This document shows, piece after piece, positions 37,082 to 46,260 of a DNA stretch of 64,000 bases; within the stretch, counting starts at the first letter, position 1, and every line of letters starts with the position of its first letter. The stretch is taken from contig NC_014218.1 in NCBI RefSeq assembly GCF_000092365.1, positions 62,001-126,000 of the forward strand, given 5' to 3'. This DNA comes from Arcanobacterium haemolyticum DSM 20595 (GTDB lineage: Bacteria > Actinomycetota > Actinomycetes > Actinomycetales > Actinomycetaceae). The position numbers and the translations under genes are program-made. The notes under the pieces were generated by a model. It worked only from the letters and a program-made list of their open reading frames with translations, was not told the DNA's origin and did not search any database.

Positions 37082-38605
37082 GTGAGTGTACTCGTTATTA
37101 TTAACGAAGGTGAGGCTCTATCACCAGCGTGGAAGAAAGCGCTTCCCGAAGATGCGATCATTCGTGAGGCTACTCCGAAAGGCGTTGGAATGGCGCTGGA
37201 TCATCTTGAACCTTCCAGTGTTCTGATTGTTCTTCCTGGTCAGCGTGCTGTTCGTAATGGCGGTATAGCAGAATTAGTAACATCGGGTGTTGCTTCGGCG
37301 CTAGCGGGAACTAACGTCGCGTATGTGGATTCTGCTAAAGATATGCCGATTGTTAGTACGTCCGCGCCCATATATTTCTTCAATTCTGAGCATGTGCATC
37401 ACGCAGGTGGCATTGATACGTCGTTGTCCGCTCAGGGTATTGGTATGGATATTATGTATCGCCTAAATAGGCGAGGTGAGAAGGTTACGTGCACGGTATC
37501 GCGGCAACTTTCCGCTTATTCTCTTGCGCCGATTACGGATTATCTTGATGTGGTTTCGCGAAATATGGCGATAGAAGAACAGATGGCTGAATTGGCGCCT
37601 CTTTATCTGGGTTTGGTTTCGGTCCCGTTGGAAGGAACGGATACGGATGCGCTTGACTTGCAGTTATCGCCGGGGAATGACGACGACGAATTTCTTTCCG
37701 TTTCTCCACAAGCACTCGATGGTGCTCGTACATTGCACATGTGGAGTGCCAGCTTCGGAGAAGCCCGTACTGCTTTTGAGTTAAATGAAACAATGGCTCG
37801 TATTCCTGATGGAGATCTTGCTGGCCGCGATGCTTTTATTCAAGAGATGTGGGATGCAAGTGGAATCACGCCAGAGAAATCGTGCTATTTGCATAATCTT
37901 TTCCATGTTTCACGTGAAACTGAACGCCGTTGTGTTATCGCCGTGTCCTCTACAGATACTCACTCTGTAGAGCGCGTTATGCAGATTTGTGAACATACGC
38001 AGGCGTCCATCGTCGTCTGGGATGTGGCTACGCGCCGCGTGCTTACGCCTGAAAACGGAAAGCTTGTGGAAACGTCGATCGAAACTCAAGAATTAGTCAA
38101 CGAAACGTTACTCATCCTTGTTGGTACGCAAGCGCGCCAAGTGCCCTGGATTGCGCAATATAAAGGCATGGTTGTTGCTGATATGACTACCGTGGATCTG
38201 ATTTCCGATATTCGTCTGGACCCCACGGGATTCGGTGCCGATTTCCTTGGGCCACGAAGCACCATGTGGGGTGAAACGTTTAGCCGCGCCGATCGGATCG
38301 TGGTTTCAGATAGCGAACAACGCGATCTCTACTTGGGCTTCATCGCTGGTTTAGGGCGATTGAATCCTATGGCGTACGACGAAGACCACTCCTACAGTAA
38401 CTTGGTAGCCGTTGAAAACGGGGTGGAGCAAATCGAATCTGTACTTTCGCAACCACGAAAGTCACTCGATACCGTGAAATCTGTTGAACTCTTTGAAACA
38501 ACTCCGTACGGAGAACTGGCAAAACGGAAGTTGTCGTTTACTGATGGTGTAAAGAGCATTGGCTCAGCCGCTGCTGGCGTGATGAAGAAAGTGATACAGA
38601 AATGA
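37082..38605 (+). CDS. Pseudo-glycosyltransferase-like protein (GT2-like plus partial GT4-like)
   Basis: This 507-residue protein is not a recognised family. The N-terminal 200 residues resemble a GT2 fold (VSVLVIINEGEALSPAW, then LIVLPGQRAV) but lack a clear DXD. From about residue 280 it resembles the first half of a GT4 enzyme: WGETFSRADRIVVSDSEQRD and YLGFIAGLGRLNP match the corresponding piece of the next gene (FLCASEKQRAF, then LAAMGRLNA). It stops where the nucleotide-sugar-binding half would begin. The start is GTG at 37082, with GGAGGAA 7 bp upstream; an ATG at 37052 is possible. It overlaps the next gene by 4 bp, so it probably assists that fusion enzyme. Confidence 0.65.
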   Translation: MSVLVIINEGEALSPAWKKALPEDAIIREATPKGVGMALDHLEPSSVLIVLPGQRAVRNGGIAELVTSGVASALAGTNVAYVDSAKDMPIVSTSAPIYFFNSEHVHHAGGIDTSLSAQGIGMDIMYRLNRRGEKVTCTVSRQLSAYSLAPITDYLDVVSRNMAIEEQMAELAPLYLGLVSVPLEGTDTDALDLQLSPGNDDDEFLSVSPQALDGARTLHMWSASFGEARTAFELNETMARIPDGDLAGRDAFIQEMWDASGITPEKSCYLHNLFHVSRETERRCVIAVSSTDTHSVERVMQICEHTQASIVVWDVATRRVLTPENGKLVETSIETQELVNETLLILVGTQARQVPWIAQYKGMVVADMTTVDLISDIRLDPTGFGADFLGPRSTMWGETFSRADRIVVSDSEQRDLYLGFIAGLGRLNPMAYDEDHSYSNLVAVENGVEQIESVLSQPRKSLDTVKSVELFETTPYGELAKRKLSFTDGVKSIGSAAAGVMKKVIQK

Positions 38606-41040
38606 CTAAAGTTTCAGTAATTCTTGTGAATTTCCGCGGTAGTGATGACACGATTGCTGCCGTCGAACACCTGCGCGCATGCGATTGGCCCAAAGAAGAT
38701 CTGGAAATCGTTATTGTTGAAAACGGCTCCGGGGATGGTTCGCTGGAACGGCTTCAGCAGGCTGTTGGTAACGAAGTCATTGTTGATGCGGGGAAGAATC
38801 TTGGGTTTGCTGCGGGGTGTAACACCGGCGTCGCTCATTCTTCAGGCGATATCGTTGCGTTTCTGAACAATGATGCTCGGCCGGATAGCCAGTGGATCAA
38901 AGAAGCGGTGAAGGCGCTCGAATCGGACCCGTCTATCGGCTGTGTTGCCTCCAAAGTGCTTGACTGGGGCGGGCACAAAATCGACTACGTCGATGGTGCC
39001 TTGACCTGGTTTGGTATGAGTTACAAGCAACAAGTTGAACAAGAAGATCAAGGGCAATGGAACACCCCGAAGAACGTCCTCTTCCCAACGGGTGCAGCAA
39101 TGTTTGTGCCTCGTGCAATCTTTGACGAACTTGGCGGGTTCGATGAACGATTCTTCATGTTCTATGAAGATGTTGATTTCGGGTGGCGCGTAACGCTCGC
39201 GGGCTACGACGTCCGCTACGTTCCCACCTCAGTAGCGTTCCATCGCCATCACGTTTCCATGAACAAACACGGGAAATTCAGGGAAAACTACCTTCTTGAA
39301 CGCAATGCGCTCGCGTGCCTATACAAGAATCTTGACGACGAACACCTCCAAGCGGTTTTCGCTGCAACTTTGTTGTTGACGAACGAACGTTCTGCTGCGC
39401 GCGTTGAAAAGCACTCTACGATGGATGCTTATGATGGCGGTACGATAAGCAAGGATGCGGCAACAGGCCCATACGCTATTGCTTGGTTCACTAAACACAT
39501 GGATTATTTCCGTGCTCAACGTGAAAGCATCCAAGGTGCCCGTAAACGCACGGATGCAGAGATCTTGCGCCTCATGCGAAATGCATATGAGCCGCTTTTC
39601 TCTTTCCCCAAGTATCTTGATCTGTACGAAAATCTGACCAAGCATTTTGGCCTGTTCGATACCTTCTCGAATCAATCTAAAGTTTTGATCATTACGGATG
39701 ATTCGATTTCAGAGAAGATGGCTGGTCCTGCTATTCGTGCGTGGGAAATGGCTACGCGCCTCAGTTTGACGCACGATGTGCGCCTTTTCTCCACGGCTGG
39801 CACCGCTAAAGCTCAGTCTCCTTTGTTTGAGGTTCTCAGTGGTAGCGAAGCCGTGTTCCACGGTTTGACGGACTGGGCTGATTTCATTATTTTCCAGGGT
39901 TTTGCCCTGGAGAAGGCGCCGTGGTTGATGGAATCGTCGAAGGTTATCGTTGCGGATATTTATGATCCGATGCACCTTGAACAGCTTGAACAGGCCAAGG
40001 ATTTGGGGCCGCAGGGACGAAAAGAAACGATTCAAGCTGTGACCGACGTGCTCAACCGTCAGATCGCCAGAGCGGATCTGTTCTTGTGTGCGTCAGAAAA
40101 ACAGCGCGCGTTCTGGATGGGGCAGCTGGCGGCTATGGGGCGTTTGAATGCTAATCTTCTTGATGGAGTAGAAGATCCGCGTTCGTTGATTGAGATTGTT
40201 CCTTTTGGCTTGAACGAGGAACGACCAACGCAGGATTACCATGCGATTAAGGGCAAGGTTCCGGGCATTTCGCTTGATGATAAGGTGATTTTGTGGGGCG
40301 GTGGCGTATACAACTGGTTTGATCCATTGACCTTGATTCGCGCCGTTGATCGTCTTGCTAAGAAGCATAACAATGTTCGTTTGTACTTCTTGGGCGTTAA
40401 GCATCCGAATCCTGGGGTTCCGAAGATGCGTATGACTCAAGAAGCGATGGATCTTTCTGATTCGCTTGGTTTGACTGGCAAGCACGTGTTCTTCAACCAC
40501 GATTGGGTTGATTACAACGATCGGCACAACTATCTGCTTGACGCCGATTGTGGCGTGTCTACTCATTTTGAACACATTGAAACGCAGTATTCGTTCCGCA
40601 CCCGAATTTTGGATTACTTGTGGGCTGGTTTGCCGATTGTGGCAACGAATGGGGATTCCTTCGGTAACGTTCTTGATTCGGAGAAGATTGGTGTTTCGGT
40701 TTCGCCTGAAGACGTCAACGAACTGTCCGATGCGTTAGAAAAAGTTTTGTTCGACGACGATTTTGCTCGCGTTTGCCGTGAAAACGTTGCGCGGTATTCG
40801 GTTCGGTTTGAATGGAACAATGCGCTGGCCCCGCTTTTGAGGTTTGCTCAGAATCCTCGGCGTGCAGCAGACATGAAATATATGACTGCAGGGCATTTGC
40901 CACAGAGTTTCTTGGGGTTTGTGAAGGTGAAGTTTAACCTGTTGCGTGACGTTAAACTGGTAGCCTCACATTTGAAGGCCGGTGGGCCAAAGTTGCTTAT
41001 TCATAAGGTGCAATCCCGGTTGCGGAAGATGCTTCCGTAA
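38602..41040 (+). CDS. Bifunctional GT2-GT4 glycosyltransferase
   Basis: This 812-residue fusion has two domains. Residues about 1-290 form a rhamnosyltransferase-like GT2 domain: VILVNFRGSDDT, IVENGSGDGS, KNLGFAAGCNTG, LNNDARP and FFMFYEDVDFGWR. Residues about 360-770 form a GT4 Rossmann pair with LIITDDS, VILWGGGVYNWFDP as the nucleotide-sugar site, and HIETQYSFRTRILDYLWAGLP in place of the usual EX7E motif. It could add two successive sugars to one chain. Its ATGA start overlaps the preceding pseudo-glycosyltransferase gene. Confidence 0.85.
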   Translation: MTKVSVILVNFRGSDDTIAAVEHLRACDWPKEDLEIVIVENGSGDGSLERLQQAVGNEVIVDAGKNLGFAAGCNTGVAHSSGDIVAFLNNDARPDSQWIKEAVKALESDPSIGCVASKVLDWGGHKIDYVDGALTWFGMSYKQQVEQEDQGQWNTPKNVLFPTGAAMFVPRAIFDELGGFDERFFMFYEDVDFGWRVTLAGYDVRYVPTSVAFHRHHVSMNKHGKFRENYLLERNALACLYKNLDDEHLQAVFAATLLLTNERSAARVEKHSTMDAYDGGTISKDAATGPYAIAWFTKHMDYFRAQRESIQGARKRTDAEILRLMRNAYEPLFSFPKYLDLYENLTKHFGLFDTFSNQSKVLIITDDSISEKMAGPAIRAWEMATRLSLTHDVRLFSTAGTAKAQSPLFEVLSGSEAVFHGLTDWADFIIFQGFALEKAPWLMESSKVIVADIYDPMHLEQLEQAKDLGPQGRKETIQAVTDVLNRQIARADLFLCASEKQRAFWMGQLAAMGRLNANLLDGVEDPRSLIEIVPFGLNEERPTQDYHAIKGKVPGISLDDKVILWGGGVYNWFDPLTLIRAVDRLAKKHNNVRLYFLGVKHPNPGVPKMRMTQEAMDLSDSLGLTGKHVFFNHDWVDYNDRHNYLLDADCGVSTHFEHIETQYSFRTRILDYLWAGLPIVATNGDSFGNVLDSEKIGVSVSPEDVNELSDALEKVLFDDDFARVCRENVARYSVRFEWNNALAPLLRFAQNPRRAADMKYMTAGHLPQSFLGFVKVKFNLLRDVKLVASHLKAGGPKLLIHKVQSRLRKMLP

Positions 41041-41784
41041 ATGATGGGCGAAAAAGGATGTAGACGATTGTCATTATCTGATTCTGAACACAAAATTGAT
41101 GGGTGGAATGAAAAGCTGGCCGATCAAACGTGGCTTGTTATTCCGCTTTACAACGAAGGTCAGGTTATCTTCGACGTTTTGGACAAGGCCAAACGCGTCT
41201 TTCCGCGTATTGTCTGTGTTGACGATGGATCGTCGGATAATTCAGTAGAAGAAGCCCGCCGCGCAGGCGTGGCTGTTGTTCGGCATCCAATCAACCTTGG
41301 CCAGGGTGCTGCGTTGCGTACAGGGCTCGATTACGCCCTTATGCAAGAAGGCTCGGAATATTTCGTTACTTTCGATTCGGACGGCCAGCACCGCGTCGAC
41401 GACGCTCAACGAATGGTAGTTCGCCTGAAAAATGAGCCACTCGACGTCGTCATCGGATCTCGTTTCCTTGATGGCCGAACGAAACCTGGGACCTTGAAAC
41501 GAATCGTGTTGAAGATGGCTGTTGTTTTCCAACGCATGACCACGGGAATGAACTTGACGGACGCGCACAACGGTTTGCGGGCCCTCAATCGGCATGCTGC
41601 GCAATCTATCGATATTCAGCAAGACCGCATGGCACACGCATCCGAAATCGTATCGGCAATTTCCGCACACAAATTACGCTACGCCGAAGAACCCGTGCTG
41701 ATTGAATACACCGATTATTCGCGTGCAAAAGGCCAATCATTGTGGAATTCGATCAATATCCTGTCAGATCTGTTGTTTAAGTGA
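41041..41784 (+). CDS. GT2 glycosyltransferase, DPM1-like (polyprenyl-phosphate sugar synthase)
   Basis: This 247-residue enzyme resembles dolichol-phosphate mannose synthase-like GT2s: VIPLYNEGQVIFDVL, VDDGSSDNSV, NLGQGAALRTGLDYAL and the DSDGQH motif. It would load a sugar on a polyprenyl phosphate. The start is uncertain: ATG at 41041 or 41044 abuts the previous stop, while a TTG at 41069 has AAAAGGA upstream. It is coupled with a DUF2304 gene by ATGA overlap, a pairing repeated at 43518-44608. Confidence 0.85.
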   Translation: MMGEKGCRRLSLSDSEHKIDGWNEKLADQTWLVIPLYNEGQVIFDVLDKAKRVFPRIVCVDDGSSDNSVEEARRAGVAVVRHPINLGQGAALRTGLDYALMQEGSEYFVTFDSDGQHRVDDAQRMVVRLKNEPLDVVIGSRFLDGRTKPGTLKRIVLKMAVVFQRMTTGMNLTDAHNGLRALNRHAAQSIDIQQDRMAHASEIVSAISAHKLRYAEEPVLIEYTDYSRAKGQSLWNSINILSDLLFK

Positions 41785-42161
41785 GTGAAAATATGAGTTC
41801 TGGACAAATCCTCATCAAAGTCATTCTCGTAACGATTTTTATCGTGTTAGCTCTGGCAATTATTGTTCCTCGTGAAAGCGCTCGTGGATTGGCCATCCGG
41901 CGAATTTCCTGGCTGTTAGGTATCTTTTTGGCGATTATCGCTGTTATCTTCCCATCGATGACCGATCATGTAGCTAATTTTGTTGGCGTGGGCCGGGGTG
42001 CAGATCTGATTTTGTATCTATCGATTGTGTTCTTTATTGGTTTTGCGTTCGCTACGGGGAGTCATATGCGAAAGTTAGATCGCAAGTTGACGTTGCTTTC
42101 GCGTAAATACGCCCTGCTTGAGGCTGAACTTCGCACAGATAATCACCGCCTTGGAGAATGA
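41781..42161 (+). CDS. DUF2304 membrane protein, copy 1
   Basis: This 126-residue protein has three hydrophobic segments (about residues 9-28, 42-62 and 74-92) and a charged coiled tail (RKLDRKLTLLSRKYALLEAEL). DUF2304 proteins commonly follow DPM1-like GT2 genes, where they may anchor or modulate the enzyme; this is inference from gene neighbourhood. Its start overlaps the GT2 gene. A second DUF2304 is encoded at 43518-43877. Confidence 0.75.
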   Translation: MSENMSSGQILIKVILVTIFIVLALAIIVPRESARGLAIRRISWLLGIFLAIIAVIFPSMTDHVANFVGVGRGADLILYLSIVFFIGFAFATGSHMRKLDRKLTLLSRKYALLEAELRTDNHRLGE

Positions 42162-42167
42162 TGAACA

Positions 42168-43514
42168 ATGACAGCGATCGCACAGAAATATAAAGAATCG
42201 TATAGCCGGTTTTACCTGTGGTTCTTAGGGAGTGGCCAGTACTGGGTGCTTGGATTCCTCATCGTCGCAACGATGCTGTCGTATCGGGCACGGTATGCCG
42301 CGACTATGTCGCCTTTTGACGAGGCGACGTATCTTGATTCCATTCTTTCTTTGCCCGATAACATGATCGCTCAACGTGGTGAGTTCTACGGGGATGATAT
42401 TAGGGAGAAGTTTGCGTGCGACGGCGTTTACTACTTCGGAACTTCTGGCCCCCCATGTGGAGGAGACTATTCTGAGGTTGAGCGTTTTCCGCAGTATGGA
42501 AAGAATACCGCCGACGCTTACACGCCGATCTTTTTCTGGGTAACGTGGGTTTTTGCTCGAGTTTTTTCGGTTTTTGGTATCGATATGATGGTTGGCGCTC
42601 GCTTGGCCATGATTATCTACGGCACGGCCGCGTTCCTGGTTCTCTACAAGACCATGCGTATGCTCAACGTTCCTATTGCTGTTGGATATACAACCATTGC
42701 TTTCGCTCTGACATCACCGTTTGTGTGGTGGACGTACACGTTCGTGACAACCGATTCAACCGTCTTGCTTATTGGTGCTCTTGCTTTGTTTGTGACTATA
42801 CGATTCTTGCAAGGAGCTGGAAGTTTGTGGCCGCTGGTTGCGGTTGGTGTGCTTGGCATGGCGCTCAAGATCACGAATATTTTAGCTATTGGTTTGGCTG
42901 GTTTGATCGTGCTGATGTACGTTGCTTTTGAACGGTTCAGTTCTGATTCTTCTGCGCAGAAGCTACCGCTTCGTTCCTGGCTTGTTCCAGGTCTCGTGTC
43001 AGTTTTTGCTGCGTTAGGAACACATGTAACCTGGGAAGTTATTCGCCGTTTGATTGCGCTCGGAGATTCTCCAGATCAAGGTATTTCAATGGAGCGAAAT
43101 ACTATTGGTGAATTGATCAATCAAGCCCAATCAGGTTTTGGATCGTTGGTGAGCAACGGGCACGGAGAGAGCATATCCTCCCCCTTTTCGTTCCTGATTT
43201 CGCGTTTCCTAGTCTTTTTAATCATCGCGGCGGTAATCGGAATGATGCTGAAGAAACCGGCATCTCAATTAGAGTTTGCGCTAGCGTGGGCTACAGGAAT
43301 CGCGGCAGTAATATTCTTGCCGATCTTATTTATCATTGTGCAACGGCTTGTGCTGCCATTCTCGATTCCAGCGCGTTATGCCGCAGCGATTCTCCCGGCG
43401 ATGTTCTTATGTGTGGGGCTGTCGATTAGATGGGCAGGTGCCCGATGGCTTATGGGCACAGTTGCGGCAGGAGCGTGGATCTACGTGGTTTTCAGCGGGA
43501 TGACGTACCTGTAA
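42168..43514 (+). CDS. Polytopic membrane protein, GT-C glycosyltransferase-like
   Basis: This 448-residue protein has about 10 helices and a large first extracellular loop. That loop carries an acidic motif near its start (SPFDEATYLDSILSLP, about residues 43-58), as in GT-C enzymes that use polyprenyl-phosphate sugars. A Cys pair (CDGVYYFGTSGPPC) lies within the loop. It lies between the two GT2-DUF2304 modules, so it may use their lipid-linked sugar to modify the polysaccharide outside the membrane. No family name is certain. Confidence 0.65.
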   Translation: MTAIAQKYKESYSRFYLWFLGSGQYWVLGFLIVATMLSYRARYAATMSPFDEATYLDSILSLPDNMIAQRGEFYGDDIREKFACDGVYYFGTSGPPCGGDYSEVERFPQYGKNTADAYTPIFFWVTWVFARVFSVFGIDMMVGARLAMIIYGTAAFLVLYKTMRMLNVPIAVGYTTIAFALTSPFVWWTYTFVTTDSTVLLIGALALFVTIRFLQGAGSLWPLVAVGVLGMALKITNILAIGLAGLIVLMYVAFERFSSDSSAQKLPLRSWLVPGLVSVFAALGTHVTWEVIRRLIALGDSPDQGISMERNTIGELINQAQSGFGSLVSNGHGESISSPFSFLISRFLVFLIIAAVIGMMLKKPASQLEFALAWATGIAAVIFLPILFIIVQRLVLPFSIPARYAAAILPAMFLCVGLSIRWAGARWLMGTVAAGAWIYVVFSGMTYL

Positions 43515-43517
43515 ACG

Positions 43518-43877
43518 TTACTGTTTATTTATAAGGTAAGTGAGGCGATCGACGTCGTGGCGCAAGATAGCAATTTCTTCCGTTAAGCGGCGTCGATCTT
43601 CTTCTAACTTACTTACGGTAAAAGCCTGATGGATTTCGACGAACACGAGCACCGCCATAACAACAAAGAAAACCATGTTGGATGGGACATCGAAGCCTGC
43701 AAAATCGGCAATTTTTGTTAATCCGCTTGGCCACAGAATAAAGATGATGGCCAGAATATCGAGGCAGAGCCAAAGCCAGACGTATTTTTCTTTAATCACG
43801 CGGTGGCGGACGAACCGAATAAGCTGAATACCGATGAGTAACGTAGCAATGAGAGAAATAATCTGAATGGTGGTCAT
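43518..43877 (-). CDS. DUF2304 membrane protein, copy 2
   Basis: This 119-residue protein has three hydrophobic segments (about 4-20, 34-52, 66-84) and a charged coiled C-terminal tail ending LTYLINKQ. It is a distant paralogue of the protein at 41781-42161 and lies 2 bp after a DPM1-like GT2 gene on the minus strand. It ends convergently with the GT-C-like gene 3 bp away. Confidence 0.75.
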   Translation of the reverse strand: MTTIQIISLIATLLIGIQLIRFVRHRVIKEKYVWLWLCLDILAIIFILWPSGLTKIADFAGFDVPSNMVFFVVMAVLVFVEIHQAFTVSKLEEDRRRLTEEIAILRHDVDRLTYLINKQ

Positions 43878-43879
43878 TA

Positions 43880-44608
43880 TTATGCTTTCCGGCTTCGGCT
43901 CATTAACGCGATGCCAAGTGCGAGTGTTGCTCGAACAAGATAAATTGCTGCTTTGATTGGAGAATGAGATGGCGTACCTGCAGTTCGTGCATGCATTTCA
44001 ACACCAATTTGTTTAACCACAAGGCCAGATTTAATACCTAAAACAAGTGCTTCGATCGTATCGCCAAGATATTCTGCAGGGTAGTTTTCACTGTAAAATT
44101 CCAGTGCTCGCCGTGAATAGAGTTTGAATCCGGACGTTACATCTGTGAGCTTCACTTTGGCAAGGCGGCTCATAATTTTAGACATAACAACCATTGCCCA
44201 CCATCGTGGCCCACTTGCGGTGTATGTTCCAACGCCAGCGAAGCGCGCGCCGATAATAACATCGGCTCCTTGCTGAGCTTCCGTGAGCATCTGGGCGATG
44301 TAACGCGGATCGTGTTGGCCATCGGCATCAACCTGGACCGCATACGTGTATCCTTTACGAACCGCATACCGGAAACCTGCACGCATTGCGCCGCCGACGC
44401 CAAGATTAATCGGTAAATCGAGGACTGCTGCTCCTGCTTGAGCCGCTACTGTGGCAGTGGCATCACGAGACCCATCATTAACAACGATGCAATCTGCAAA
44501 CGGAACATGCGTTGTAATCGCATGAATAACATCAGTGATTGATTTTTCTTCATTCCAGGCCGGAATAATCACAAGGAGTTCGTTATGAGTCAAAGCTTTA
44601 CCTTCCAT
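43880..44608 (-). CDS. GT2 glycosyltransferase, DPM1-like, second copy
   Basis: This 242-residue enzyme has VIIPAWNEEKSITDVI (about 13-28), VNDGSRDAT, NLGVGGAMRAGF, QVDADGQHD as the DXD motif, and VTSGFKLYSRRAL. It would form a polyprenyl-phosphate-linked sugar at the membrane. It is followed by DUF2304 copy 2. The divergent 44609-44733 interval should contain promoters for this module and the DUF2142-like gene. Confidence 0.85.
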   Translation of the reverse strand: MEGKALTHNELLVIIPAWNEEKSITDVIHAITTHVPFADCIVVNDGSRDATATVAAQAGAAVLDLPINLGVGGAMRAGFRYAVRKGYTYAVQVDADGQHDPRYIAQMLTEAQQGADVIIGARFAGVGTYTASGPRWWAMVVMSKIMSRLAKVKLTDVTSGFKLYSRRALEFYSENYPAEYLGDTIEALVLGIKSGLVVKQIGVEMHARTAGTPSHSPIKAAIYLVRATLALGIALMSRSRKA

Positions 44609-44733
44609 ACTGTGGGAAATTCTACACCAGGTTAGGCTAAGAGAACGAAGTCATATAGTGCACTCGCGATAAGATTGTGCGAGATGACGTAAAAGTAATA
44701 ATCGGTCACTGGCAGCGAGGAGAATTTGTATTA

Positions 44734-46260
44734 ATGGAGATTACTACACACAGTCGTTTCGCGAATACTGCGCAAAAGATGCGTAATCCGCGAATCCTTG
44801 CTGTTGTCTGTTTACTTGGCCTCTTGAGTGCCGGTTTTTCTTGGATCGTGGCATCACCGATTGGAGGTTCTCCCGATGATGATTTCCATATGGGGTCTAT
44901 CTGGTGTCCTCGCCCGGCAGGTGAGTCATGTGCATCCAAAATGGTTGATGGCACTCTTCGAGTTCAAGTTCCAGAACCTGTTGCCCTAGCTACAGAATGC
45001 CACGCGTTCAAAGAAGCCCAACCTGCAAGTTGCCCGCGAGAATTATCAAATGACAAGCTAGCATTCACGTATCGTTACGATGAGGGGAATTACCCCACCA
45101 CATATTATCGTTTCCATCATTTACTTATTTCTCATTCTGTAGCAGATTCTGTGATCTTGATGCGAACAGTGAATTTCCTGATCGCCGTTTTTCTTCTTGG
45201 CACAATCGGTTGGTTATTGCGGCCGGAGCACCGCCCAGCGTATGTATTCGCCATGCTCGGCGCATGGGTACCCATGGGTTTCTACTTCCTTACCTCGATG
45301 AATCCAAGTGCATGGGCGATTACAGGAGTTTTTGCATACGCAACAGCAATGTATGCGGCTTTCTTTGCAGAAGGTAAGCGCCGTTGGGGGCTCTTAGCGT
45401 GTGCCATTATTGGCGCATTCATGAGCTTTGCTTCCCGTGGAGATTCTGCGTTCTATATTTTTGTTGTAACTGCAGCGTTGCTCTGGGCAATCAAGATTAA
45501 ACGATCTGATTGGCGTTTGTGGAGCTTAGCTGGTGCGTTGAGTATCTTCGGTTGTTACATGATGCTTGGCGGTGGCCAAGCAAACATTGTTGCCAATCAT
45601 GCCACTGTTTCAGATAACTTCATCGGTAGTGTTTTGAGAACAACAATGGATCTTCCGCGATACTTTGCTGGATTTGTGAGCTTTGGCTATGGTCCAGGAT
45701 GGTTTGATGTTCCACTTGATGTAACATTCCCACTCTTGGCTCTCTTTGCGTCAGGTTCTTTGCTTATGGCGGGCTTCCGTAGAGGAACATGGCGAAAGTG
45801 GATGGCAGTGTTGATGATCGCAGGTGCCATGTGCGGTATTCCAGTGCTTATCGTGGCAGTTGGTTCTTATCCGCATCTGGGGCCATACCAGCCCCGGTAT
45901 ATGTTGCCTTTGTTCGCTGTACTTTTCTTCTTCCTATTCGTACTGAGTAAAGAACGAATCCGTATTCTCGATTTCTCACAAAAAGTGGTTCTAGCAGGGA
46001 TTCTTTTTATCGTTAATTCCTATACGCTTCACGCAGTGTTGTGGCGTTACGTTTCAGGAGCGCAAGGAATACGTCCAGTTAATATTGATGCTCACATGCA
46101 CTGGTGGTGGGATATTCCAATTTCTCCAATGGGTGTGTGGTTCGTTGGTACAGTTGGCTTCCTGATAGCTATTGTGGCTGGGATGCTCTTATCCAGAGCC
46201 CCGGAAGAAAAAGAGGTTCTTGCGAATCGTGAAGTATCAGATTCTACGCTCGCGGTCTGA
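44734..46260 (+). CDS. DUF2142-like polytopic membrane protein
   Basis: This 508-residue protein has about 11 helices. After the first helix comes GSPDDDFHMGSIWCP (about residues 44-58) and a loop with four Cys (WCPRPAGESCASK, later ECHAF and SCPREL), as in DUF2142 surface-glycan proteins that probably act as GT-C glycosyltransferases. The start at 44734 follows GAGGAGAA. Its 3' end overlaps the convergent flippase gene by 24 bp. It may take the lipid-linked sugar from the adjacent GT2 module. Confidence 0.75.
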   Translation: MEITTHSRFANTAQKMRNPRILAVVCLLGLLSAGFSWIVASPIGGSPDDDFHMGSIWCPRPAGESCASKMVDGTLRVQVPEPVALATECHAFKEAQPASCPRELSNDKLAFTYRYDEGNYPTTYYRFHHLLISHSVADSVILMRTVNFLIAVFLLGTIGWLLRPEHRPAYVFAMLGAWVPMGFYFLTSMNPSAWAITGVFAYATAMYAAFFAEGKRRWGLLACAIIGAFMSFASRGDSAFYIFVVTAALLWAIKIKRSDWRLWSLAGALSIFGCYMMLGGGQANIVANHATVSDNFIGSVLRTTMDLPRYFAGFVSFGYGPGWFDVPLDVTFPLLALFASGSLLMAGFRRGTWRKWMAVLMIAGAMCGIPVLIVAVGSYPHLGPYQPRYMLPLFAVLFFFLFVLSKERIRILDFSQKVVLAGILFIVNSYTLHAVLWRYVSGAQGIRPVNIDAHMHWWWDIPISPMGVWFVGTVGFLIAIVAGMLLSRAPEEKEVLANREVSDSTLAV

